From Fagopyrum homotropicum (Eukaryota; Streptophyta; Magnoliopsida; Caryophyllales; Polygonaceae): a stretch of DNA of 64,000 bases. The notes beneath the pieces were generated by a model, which was not told the DNA's origin, searched no databases, and saw only the letters and a list, made by a program, of their open reading frames with translations. The stretch lies in NCBI GenBank assembly GCA_033239125.1, contig BSWB01000003.1, positions 134,887,820-134,951,819 of the forward strand, in the 5' to 3' direction. Below are positions 32,231 through 42,532 of this stretch, piece by piece. Numbering within the stretch: position 1 is the stretch's first letter; every line of letters starts with the position of its first letter. Position numbers and translations under genes: made by a program.

Positions 32231-35192
32231 TGTAATACCCGGAATTTTAATTTCCGATAAATTCCGAGTCAAATTGAATTTAGACCGATTTGGACTTATT
32301 TCACATTTATCTCCAAAATCATGAGTTGTGTTTCCATGACCAACTATGTACATGCTTAACTTTTCTTGTAGTTGATGTGTTACCTAGTACCATAAAACCA
32401 CTATACTCATCATTCCATGTAAGTATAGTTATATATCACATACATTATGCTTATCATTTTAGGTGAGCGTTTTATGCCAATTGTTTATGTGAGTTCTTTT
32501 ATGAAAATAAACTATCAATGTCCTTACTTCATATATCTAAACATACCTTCCTCACATTCCACAATTTTTATATGGACTAACCAATTATATTATAATTAGA
32601 TTGGTTCCCCTCCTTTCTATACCTATTCTTTAATGTACATGAGGACAAAGTCTTCCTCTCCATTCTACATGAATATATGACCAAGCAACAGTCTCTCTTC
32701 CCTTTGTGACAACCATCATTGACAAGTAAAAGTCATTTAAAAGCCTAGACTTTGCCAAGGTAACAGCTGCTGAACTTACCCTTAAATTTTCATGTGATGA
32801 TAGAAACCATTTATTGCACACTATTATTCCCTCTTAATCAACCTTGACTGGTGTTGTAACGGTTGATTTCCTTTCAATACTCCCGTAAACATCGCACATC
32901 GAACAGCCTCAACCGCCCTTCTCCTTTTTCATATGCTATTCATGTTCATTCCCATCATTCTTCATATGTTATTCATGTTCATGTCAACTTGGATTACACA
33001 GCAGCCCTTCCTTCGTCCCTCACTTGCCACACAGATTTAACAGTAACTACAACCAGCTTTGCTCTTATCCTGAGTCACACCAATCAACAACAACATGCCA
33101 CAAGGCCTCAAGACACACCACAATTGCTTACCTCTTCCTCCTCTGTCGACTACCACGCCGGAAACACCAACAAACTGGAAGCACCAGATCGGACGGTGAC
33201 GAACCTTCCCGACATCAATCGAACCCGGTGCCGCGAAGTACGTCGCCCTTTCCACCATAGATATGTACTCTCCCTGGCTGCATACCATCGTCAATTGGGG
33301 CCGGTGACAGATGCGCATCCCGAGCAGAAGCCGATCCAGTTCCGCCACCACCACCATTGCGCTCGAGTCGGTGCCATTGAAGACTCGTGAAGGAGATAAT
33401 TCGATCGACGAAACCGCCAACGTCAAGAGAGGAGCAGTTTGCGTACTAAAACCGCCGCCCTTGTCGGAATCTACCTCACCTGCTCGAGCCAAGGGATCCG
33501 CCACCGCTTGAATTCGCCAGGAAGGTTGCCATCTTGCAGGAGCCGCTGCTGCGCGCACACCTCCCCTCCATCGCCGAATTAGCCGCCCTGATGATAGAGA
33601 GAGAGAGCAGGATCCCTAATTTCAGATTCAGATTTGTGGGGTATAATTACAAAACCCTCCCAATTTTTTTGTAATTACATCTTTAGCCCGAATTGGTATT
33701 AATTCTTAATCTACCTCCCATATTTCGGAAAATCCAGGGAAGAGCCCAAAGCTTTATTATATTTAATTTAGTAGCCCAAATATTGTTGGAAGTTGAGTTT
33801 TGACCTACAAGGATAACTTGCACAATAGTACTCAACTTTTAAATTTAGTGTATGACCCTAGTCGCAAGAGAATGAATTATTAGTTTAGTTGGTGTTAGAA
33901 ACTAATTAGTGTTATGAGTTTATTTAATGGGAAACCTTTGTATGTTAAGGATTCTTGAGTTTACAAAGGGAATAGAAATTATACTTTGAGAAAGAAATTA
34001 ATCGGAAGATGACTAAGGCGGATTTTAAGGTTTAGAGGCATATTGGCCTAATTTGGGAATTCTTTTTCTTATTTATTCGAGCCTCGTATCTTAACCCAAA
34101 GTCGGACCTTAACGACTTTTTGTGAAAATCTAGAATTTTGTGTAACTATTATAAATATTTACCAAATTTTTCTGTAAGAACTAGATTGTGGAAATGGGTT
34201 CCAAAGGAGAGTTTGAAACTAAGATATGGACAAATCCGGGAGTTTCGGAACCGGGGGTAAAATAGTCATTTTACCTTAAGAGGGCATTTTAGTAATTTTC
34301 TCTTGATGAGTTTGTGCATCTTAGAAGTTATAGACTTCTAAGATTATGGGCTGTAATTTGATCCACGTGCCTTGTATGACAGGCGTATGAGTTTCTACGG
34401 TTGCAGACCGAGTTGAAATTTTGAGAGTTGTGGTTTGATTCAGGTAAGTCCTTTGGGCTTACTTAGGTGACTTCTAAATATGAGCATGAATGATGATAGT
34501 GGTGTATGATTGAGATGTTTAGAGTTATAGGTTGTGATAGATATTTACCGACCTATACTTGGCCTAAGAGTAACGGGCGGTGGCATTCTACTCAGTTAGC
34601 TTGCGGGCGCTGGGGGTTTCTTTAGGGACTAGTCCATACTCGGTTTGTAGTGATGCTACCGGCGGAGGTCAGCTAGACCTACACCCAGTTGGATAAGGAA
34701 CGGAGGCGAGAATTGTTAATAGCTCTCGTGCCACAACTGTAAAATTGAATAAGATGAATCACCTAAATAATAGATAATAAACGGTTGAGTGCCAGCATGA
34801 TGTTTGTTTATAATTTTTCTGCGTGTGTTTGTGCTATTGTTATTCTGCTTATATTTGGATTGTTAGCTAACGGTTTATCCGTGTTGTAGATCTGTAGAGA
34901 TAGACAGTTGTAGAGAGATCCGGAACGGATGGTCAGCCGGGTCCACGTACTCATTAGATGGGGACGGAGGAGTCTTCCATACGTCATGCATGTTATGTAT
35001 CTTTATATATGTTTGTAAGGCTGTCACATGTGTACGTTCATACCATTAAAAATATTATGTTTTAGAAATTATTTTAAATACATTTGTGCCTTGTTGTAAG
35101 ATCCTAGTAAAGTTGTTGTTAAACCAAGGTCGGGACCCATTGTGAGGTCCTAACTAGTAGCTCCCCGAGTTCCGAGAATTTGGGGTGTTACA
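32231..35192 (+). repeat. Solo LTR of a chromovirus (2962 bp)
   Basis: TGTAATACCC...GGGGTGTTACA with TSD acaag (32226-32230, 35193-35197) and no internal region, so LTR-LTR recombination removed the body. Shares LTR modules with the Tekay-like LTR: the terminal CGGAA/TTCCG hairpin, ggtaagtcc...gggcttac (34444-34462), the gtaacgggcggtggcat stretch and the ctaac...ttgtag module. Open frames inside (for example 33037-33558 minus) have no recognised domain. Confidence 0.88.
34444..34889 (+). other. predicted LTR intron-like module, solo LTR
   Basis: CAG|GTAAGTCC in a hairpin, ctaac at 34867-34871, cgg-tttat-ccg hairpin, ttgtag ending 34889; 446 bp. Confidence 0.4.
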
Positions 35193-35197
35193 ACAAG

Positions 35198-35559
35198 AGT
35201 GGTCTTGGGTACAACAAGAATTTTCCAAGGAAATTTGTGACCACTTTTGTGAAGGCTAAAGAAAATCGAAAAACATCCACATGCTTCTATTGTTGTAAGA
35301 AATTAAAAGACATGTTTAAACAACTTGTCCATATAGAAGAAATGATCCTCATGTAATTCGAAACACCTTTCCTTTGTGTCTAAAAGAATAGGTAAAACAA
35401 ATTTGGGTTCCTAAAGGGACTAGAACACCAAATATTGTCCATCCTGAATATGGATCTAAATGTTTCATTTGGTCTAGCCGGAAAGGATGAAGTTTTTTTT
35501 CTTATAAGATATCACCAAGATTAATGAGTATAAATAGATATTAGATAGTGGTTGCTCAA

Positions 35560-35609
<50 letters not shown>

Positions 35610-35890
35610 TGGAAAAAGCTCACTAATTTCAGACTTCAAGAAGTAATCTACTGGAACAATTACTCTTGATGATAAAGGAAAGTGTATCATCATCGGTATA
35701 GGTAAAATTGGTATTATTTCTTCTTATTACATTGATGATGTTTATCTTGTTGAAGGCTTAAACTATAATTTGCTTAGTATCTCTCAAATATGTGATAAAG
35801 GCAATAAAGTGGTCTTTGATTTAGAGAAATGTGAAGTTCAGAACGACAAATATGGTGATTGTACTTACTACACCTCGTTGCAATAATGTT
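35198..35890 (+). pseudogene. Sirevirus protease and gag-pol linker remnant
   Basis: After the solo LTR the frame-broken pol continues (VWVPKGT-like text near 35400). The protease active site reads ILDSGCSRH at 35538-35564, and is then split by an (AT)n tract before MSGK. Downstream ITLDDKGK and the IDDVYLVEGLNYNLLS stretch are typical of copia protease. Non-functional. Confidence 0.75.
35563..35606 (+). repeat. (AT)n microsatellite inside the protease motif
   Basis: Forty extra bases between the His codon cat and the Met codon atg; not a multiple of three. Confidence 0.85.
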
Positions 35891-35899
35891 TATTTTATG

Positions 35900-36843
35900 A
35901 ACACTAACCAAGTTGCAGAAACTAGTTTGAAGTTTTTCAAGGCCTTGACAGACAATCCAAAACTTATCATAGAAGGCTTGGCCACGTCAGCATGCATACC
36001 TTGACAAAACTTCTATCAAAAGACTTGGTACGTGGTTTACCAAACTTGAACTTCAAGGTTGATGAGTTTTGTAATGCTTGTTCACAAGATAAACAAACAA
36101 GATGTTCATTTAAACTTAAAAAGGTTATAAGTACTTCTTGACCCATTGAACTTTTACATATGGATTTATGTGGTCCTATGAGTGCCAAATCTCCCAAGGA
36201 AAAATAGTACATCCTTGTTGCTGTCAATGTTTATTCTCGGTTTACATGGATTTCATTTTTACGAGAAAAATCAGAAGCACTCTTTTAGTTTTCAAAACTT
36301 TGTAAGGAGTTACAAACCTTGAAAAACCTCTCTATCGTTTCTATTAGAAGTGATCATGGCAGAAAATTTGATCAATTCAAATTTGATTTGTTTTGTGCAA
36401 AGTATGAAATTTCACACAACTTTTCAGCTCCTAGAATACCTCAACAAAATGGGCTTGTAGAACGAAAGAACCGCACCTTGGAGGATATGTCTAGGACAAT
36501 GCTTTTAGAAAATGGTTTGCCAAAACATTTTTGGGCTGAAATTGTTAACACAACAAACTACATTTTAAATAGATGTTTAATTCCCCCTTTTTTGAAAAAG
36601 ATCCTTATGAACTTTTCAAATGAAGAAAGCCAAATATTTCTTATTTCAAATCCTTTGGATGTACGTGTTTTGTTCCTAATAATGACAAAGATAACCTTGG
36701 AAAATTTAGTGCTCGTAGTGATTAAGCTATTTTTATTGGCTATGCCTCAAATAATAAAGCCTATCGTGTTTTTAATAAACATACCAAAATTTTCGAGGAA
36801 AGTATTTAAATTATTTTTGATGAAAGCAATGATGGTACTTTGA
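35900..36843 (+). pseudogene. Sirevirus integrase remnant
   Basis: The zinc-module region (RLGHVSMHTL, FCNACSQDKQ) and the first Asp region (LLHMDLCGPM) lie before 36200, with in-frame stops. 36319-36843 is open and reads IRSDHGRKFDQ (second Asp), QQNGLVERKNRTLEDMSRTML (Glu) and HFWAEIVNTTNYILNRC. The C-terminal part is frame-shifted. Confidence 0.8.
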
Positions 36844-37202
36844 GTGATAGCTTTACAGATCTCAATCTGAATCGACATGGATATCATCTATCTGATGGAG
36901 AAGGAGAAGAAGAAGAAGAAGAAGAAGAAGAAGAAGAAGAAGAAGAAGAAGAAGAAGAAGAAGAAGAATCTACATCAAAGGCTCAAGATCGAAACATGCA
37001 GGAACAAATTCAAGATACTATTGAGCAATCTCAAGACCTTGAACAAAAACTACAAGGCCTTGACCTGAACAACATAAATACAGTTGATCAATCTCAAGAC
37101 CTTGAACAACAATCTCAAGGCCTTGACCTGAGCAACAGAGATATAACACATGAATCAAGTCATGCAAATGAGCCTCAAGATCTTGAAACTCCATCAAAAT
37201 AA
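36840..37202 (+). pseudogene. Sirevirus INT-RT linker with poly-Glu tract
   Basis: A 120-codon open stretch with (GAA)n (36905-36968) encoding about 20 Glu, then repeated S-Q-D-L-E-Q / Q-G-L-D-L units that are encoded by copies of TCAAGRCCTTGA. This is the acidic region expected between integrase and RT. Confidence 0.65.
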
Positions 37203-37359
37203 ACAAGAATCAAAAGGAGAAAGTTCAAACACTCTTCATCTTATCCAAATAAGAATGTCATCTCCGATTCCAAATCTTCTATCCAAACTCGATCAAGTTT
37301 CAAGAATTGTTGTGCTTTTTATGCGTTTGTGTCTCTTGTAGAACCCAATAACTATACTC

Positions 37360-38860
37360 GAACACTTCAAGAACTAGATTGGATCATTGTCATGCAAAAC
37401 GAGTTAAATGAATATGAGAGAAATAAGGTTTGGAATCTCAAACCAAGACCCAAGCATCAATCAGTTATTGGAACAAGATGAGTCTTTTGAAATAAGTTGG
37501 ATGAAAATGGTAAAGTTATTAGAAATAAAGCACGACTTGTAGCACAAGGCTACAATCAAGAAAAATGTATTGATTATGAGGAGACTTTTGCTCCTGTAGC
37601 CAGGTTAGAAGCCATTCGTATGCTACTTGCCTTTGCATCCTTCATGAATATCAAAATTTTTCAAATGGGTGTGAAATGTGCTTTTCTAAACAGTTTCTTG
37701 AAAGAAGAAGTTTATGTTGCTCAGTCTCCTGGTTTTGAAAATGATAATTTTTCCGATTATGTTAACAAACTGGACAAAGCTCTTTGCGGTCTTAAAAAAT
37801 CTCCTCGAACTTGGTATGAAAGATATATTGTCCAATTATCTTTTGGAAAATAATTTTTAAAGAGGTTTGATTGATAACACTTTGTTTGTCAAAACTAGAG
37901 GCAGTGATTTATTAGTGGTATAAATTTATGTTGATGATATATTATTCGGTGCTACTAATGATTCTCTATGCAAAAAATTTCCAGACATCATGTGTAGAGA
38001 CTTCGAAATGAGCTTAATGGGAGAATTAAATCTTTTGCTTGGTCTACAAGTCACTCAAGCTAAGAAATGAATTTTTCTCAATCAAAGTAAGTATACCAAG
38101 GATCTGGTCAAGAAATATAAAATAGATCTATCCAAGATAGCAAACCCATGAGCTCTACTCTTTCCTTAGATCAAGACAAAAATGGTAACAGTGTTATACT
38201 AAAAAAGAGTACAAAGGTAGGATTGGTTCATTGCTCTATCTTACTGCAAGTTGACTAGACATTATGTTTAGTACATGCATATGTGCTAGATTTCAGGCTG
38301 ATTCCAAAGAGATACACTTGATTGTTGTTAAGAGGACTTTTCGATATCATAATGGAACTAAGGATCTCGGTCTATGGTATCCTATACAAAACGGTTTCAT
38401 CTTGTTGGTTATTCAAATGCAAGTTTTGTAGGCTATAAGGTTGATAGAAAAAGCACTTCTGGATGTTGCCAATTCTTAGGGTCTTCCCTAATCAATTGAC
38501 ACTCCAAGAACCAAAATCATGTCGCCCTTTCCACACCTGAAGCCAAATATATAGTTGTTAGTGCCTGTTGTTCACAAGTTTTATGGATATCTCATTAATT
38601 TCATGATCTCGGTTTTGATCTTAAAGGTATACCTATAAAATTTGATAAATCTAGTGCTATTTCGATAACCAAAAATCCTGTGCAGTAATCAAGAACAAAG
38701 CATATCGATGTGAGACATCACTTTATTCACGATCACGTGGAAAAAGGTTATGTATCTATATCTTTTATTTCGACTAACTTGTAGCTTGCATATATATTTA
38801 CTAAGCCTCTACCTGAAGTCGTTTCAATTTCATAAGGTTGGAGCTTGATATGTTGAACAA
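37360..38860 (+). pseudogene. Sirevirus reverse transcriptase-RNase H remnant
   Basis: 37497-37853 is open: KARLVAQGYNQ, ETFAPVARLEAIRMLLAFA, then MGVKCAFLNS where the family has MDVKSAFLNG, so the first catalytic Asp is lost, then CGLKKSPRTWYE. YVDD at 37927-37938 (IYVDDILFGATN). RNase H relics follow in changing frames (GYSNASFVGY, STSGCCQFLG, KHIDVRHHFIHDHVEKG, IFTKPLPE). Multiple stops. Confidence 0.85.
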
Positions 38861-39324
38861 GGAAGCATTATTGTAAGGGGAGTAAATTGATACTATTTCT
38901 CCTTATAATGGTGTCTAATTTTCATTTCAAGGCCTTGAAATGTGGTTCGAGGTCTTGACATGGATTTTTAAGACAATAGTGAGATTGAACTGATCCGATT
39001 AAATTGGTTATTATCTTTTTAGATAAAAATATTTTAATCATTTTAAAGATAAAATTTTAAAATAATTTTCAAAATATTTTATGGTGAAACATTCAATATT
39101 CCGTCTTTTGAAAATCGGAAGGATTAAAGATTTGTTATTTCCAAATTAAATCGGTTTAAATATTTTGTGTCTTTCCGAGGCCTTAACTTTCAATTTTGAT
39201 GTGACAAGACTTCTATTTAAACCTCCTTTCTCATCCCTCTCTTTCATCATATTTTCAAAGCTAAAGCAGGCCCACTTTTTACTCTTCCTCTCAATCACTT
39301 TCAGGCATTTTCAAAACCTCCACA
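38861..39324 (+). other. Sirevirus spacer between pol and 3' ORF
   Basis: PPT-like gtaaggggagtaaa near 38875 and a perfect 16-bp palindrome tttcaaggccttgaaa at 38925-38940. Ends at the Tekay-like insertion. Confidence 0.55.
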
Positions 39325-39427
39325 TGTAAAATCCGGAATTTTTATTCCGTCTATTTCCGTTATAAATTAGATCTCGATCAGTTGATCCATATCCGTCTAC
39401 TTAGTTAGACACATTATTATAAAATTT

Positions 39428-39516
39428 ATCATTTTATGTAGATTTCCTTCACATAAAATGATGGAATCCTTTAAAAGTTTATCATTTTATGTAGCTTCCC
39501 CTTCACATAAAATGAT
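39428..39516 (+). repeat. Two tandem inverted repeats in the Tekay-like LTR
   Basis: atcattttatgt at 39428-39439 pairs with acataaaatgat at 39451-39462; the same arms recur at 39481-39492 and 39505-39516. A third, imperfect pair follows near 39536-39567. Confidence 0.8.
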
Positions 39517-39593
39517 AGGATCTTTATAAAATTTATCTTTTTAGGTAGCTTACCTTCACATAAAATAATAAGTTTAGCTCTAATTTAGAATAT

Positions 39594-39803
39594 GACAAGG
39601 TCCGGACAAGTCTGTGACGAAGCTGTGACAAGGTCCAGACAAGTCTGTGACAAGGTCCAGACAAGTCTGTGACGAAGCTGTGACAAGGCCAGACAAGGCC
39701 GTGACGAAGCTGTGACAAGGCCAGACAAGGCCGTGACGAAGCTGTGACAAGGCCAGACAAAGCTGTGACGAGTCTGTGACAAGCCCAGACAAGCTGTTGA
39801 CAG
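39594..39803 (+). repeat. 11-bp tandem repeat array in 5' LTR
   Basis: Units gacaaggtcca, gacaagtctgt and gacgaagctgt, mostly grouped in 32-33 bp triplets. The sister LTR (47897-48117) has exactly one more 11-bp unit. Confidence 0.85.
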
Positions 39804-41496
39804 CCCAGTCGCCAGCAACCTGTCCGCTCCAGCCCAGAAGCCAGTCGCCCAGCTGCTGTCCGCTCCAGCCCAGAAGCCAATAGCCCAGCTGCTTGTCCGC
39901 CAGTCCAACCTTCTGCATCCTCCAGTTCAGCCCAGCAGCAATCAGTCTTCAGCCCAGCGTCACATTACTCGCCACCTCCTCCTGCTGAACAGCCGTTACA
40001 GCTCTTCCCCTTTCTGTAACCGTTCTCTTTCCTATCATATCCCCCAAATCTCGCTCTTCCCTTCTGCGTTTTATTTTCTTCCGTTTCTGCGTTCCTTTGC
40101 TGCTGCATCGCCCTTCTGTAATCGATCTGCTGCATCGCCTTCTGCTTCGACCTACTGCACACCTTCATCGAGCCATTGGACCTCGACCTGCTGCAGATTT
40201 CGACCCTACCGAAACCAGGTTAGTGCAGCGACCTTAATTGTTTCCGTCTTCAATTCAATCTCTGTGCTGACCCATCTGCGTACAACCTCACCACTCTTCT
40301 CTTCTTGCCTCTTCTACCGACGTTGCTGTGCCCGAACTACAGCCACTACTGAACCAAAGGGACTAAGTCCGTTGTTTTGCAGCCACGGTAACGAGTCTCC
40401 AGTTGTTTACAGGACCTTACGGAGACCTTCTGCATACACTCTCCGGTAGGTCTTTCTCTACTCTCCTTTCCCCACTCTTAACCAATCGGAGTAGTGATCT
40501 CCCTTCTTTTGTTTCGCTTCAGCAACGTAGTCCATTGTGAGGTTGCGAGTCAGGAATCAAAGAACGCTGAACCAATCTACTGCAACGAGTAAGCAATTCT
40601 GTATGTTGTTTGTTACTCCCTTTACAACTAGATTGTAATGTCTCTAGATATATTGATTCATAATGTTATTTAGGCTACTGTTGTTCGGCCTTAAGCATAG
40701 ATAAAATAGTGTTAAGTAGCTGCTGGGAATTTCACATAAAATGATAGACAAAAGGCTGCTGTAATTTATTTTATTTCCTTCAGCTTTTAGGTTACCAACA
40801 GCTCATCTTGTCGATCAATTATAAAACGTTTGGATAAAGATCCACCGTTGAATTTCGGACATGTTGTAGACGGATATATGTAGTTTAGCATATTAAAATT
40901 TGGGGAGAAATGAACGGTCGGATTGAAAGTTATGAGCACCCGAAGTTAGGTAGTTGAGCAGTTTTGGTAAACTTGAATTTTGGCTAAGTATAGGAATTTA
41001 GAGTGAAGGAACCGACTTTGTGAATTATTATAAAAATATCGGCTGAACAGTTTGGAGAAATTCTTTCTTCTAAGGTTAGATAGAACCTCATAGATGATCT
41101 AGAGAATTAATTCGGAAATTTTATAAGCTGTTAAGAATTTTATATCTAGAGCCGAAGTTAAACCTTTTTCGATTCTTCCGGAAAATAGAAACATAGGAAA
41201 AATGTCAGTTTCGAACCAAGTAAAATTCTAAGAGTTAGGATATAATTTTAGAACTTCAAATAGGAGTTTGGACATGAATTTTAGGGTTTTCGAGAAAATC
41301 GGAACCAAGGGTAAAATGGTCATTTTACCCTAAAACTAATACTGTAACTAATACGTCTTAATACCTATTTGATCTTAGAAGTTTTAGACTTCTATCTACG
41401 TGAAAGTGTGCTAATACACTTATCGCCTTTGACAGGCAACTGAGTGGGTACAGTTTACAGAGCGAGTGGTTATTAAAGAGTCGAGCGTTATAACAG

Positions 41497-41941
41497 GTAA
41501 GTCCTTTGGGCTTACTTAGCTGACTGCTAAATATGAGTATAAATGATGATGGTGGTGTGTGATTGACATGTTAGAGAGATAGGTTGTGATATATAAATAC
41601 CGACCTGTATTTTTGGCCTAAGAGTAACGGGCGGTGGCATTCCGCTCAGTAGCTCGCGGGGCGCTGGGGGTTTCTTTCGGGACTAGTCCACACATGGTTT
41701 GTAGTGATGCTACCAAAGGAAGTCAGCTAGACCTACACCAGTTGGATAAGGAACGGAGGCGAGAACTAATAATAGTTCTCGTGCCACAACTTAAATTGAA
41801 TAATGTGAATCACTAAAATAATAGATAATAATTGGTTGAGTGCCAGCATGATGTTTGTTTAATTTTATTTCTGCTTGTGTTTGTGCTGTTATCATTTTGC
41901 TTATATTTGGTTAGTTAGCTAACTGTTGATATATTGTTTAG
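41497..41941 (+). other. predicted LTR intron-like module, Tekay-like 5' LTR
   Basis: CAG|GTAAGTCC-ttt-GGGCTTAC hairpin; ctaac at 41919-41923; acceptor ttgtttag ending 41941, or cacag ending 41952. 445 bp. Confidence 0.45.
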
Positions 41942-42270
41942 ATTTGACACAGGTTAGAGCAGATGCCGAGTGATCCAGATGGTAGTGGTCAGCCGGGGTG
42001 TCGTACTTTAGGACGTTTTGCAGTTTTTGCATTTGTGGGTTTTACAGTTGAACATTGCTTCCTTTCGTACTTTGTTTTATTACTTTTCCGGCTGTAGTTG
42101 ATCTGGTCACATTCATGCATTGAATAAAAACTATTTTATGATTTCTGGTTTTTCCTTATCTGTGCCTTGTTGTAAGATCACGTTAAGTTGTTGTCAAACT
42201 AAGGTCGGGACCCACTGTGCGGTCCTAACCAGTAACTCCCTAAGTTGTAAAATTTTGGGGTGTTACAACA

Positions 42271-42282
42271 TGGTATCAGAGC
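42271..42282 (+). other. primer binding site (tRNA-Met), Tekay-like
   Basis: tggtatcagagc three bases after the LTR. Confidence 0.88.
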
Positions 42283-42532
42283 TCTAGGTTGGCAACAATG
42301 GCACTTGAATCTTTTAAAAAGGTCATATAAGTAAATAAACAGAACCCGAAAAGGGTCTGAGTTTTCCAAAGAAAATTTTTGGTTTTAAAATGCATACAGA
42401 GTCGGGTTGAGATAGAAAGTACGGACGACCACCACTACCTCTGCGGATCTCGGTAATCTTAGAATAATTATGGACTTGTAATGTTATGATAGATTAGCTA
42501 GTTTATAACTGTAGTTATTACTATTCGTGCAG

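Larger units (their letters stand above)
39325..42267 (+). repeat. 5' LTR of the Tekay-like element (2943 bp)
   Basis: TGTAAAATCC...GGGGTGTTACA. Begins with a CCGGAAT/ATTCCG hairpin, then two near-identical hairpins with ATCATTTTATGT arms (39428-39462, 39481-39516), an 11-bp repeat array (39594-39803), a GC-richer leader, and the intron-like module. Confidence 0.93.

Noticed and set aside
33037..33558. A 173-codon minus-strand frame and an overlapping plus-strand frame at 32863-33390
   Set aside because: Both lie wholly inside a solo LTR, overlap on opposite strands and show no domain; GC-richer LTR leader sequence is the simpler reading.
39594..39803. Repeat-spacer pattern that could suggest a CRISPR array
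   Set aside because: Units are contiguous 11-mers without unique spacers, inside a plant LTR.
39533..39918. Antisense frames with repeated W-P-C-H-S-F-V-T units (also 47836-48222)
   Set aside because: Produced by the 11-bp repeat array (33-bp period keeps frames open); no independent sign of coding.
42271..42282. tRNA-like matches at the primer sites
   Set aside because: Only 12-18 bases matching tRNA 3' ends; no cloverleaf. They are PBS sequences.
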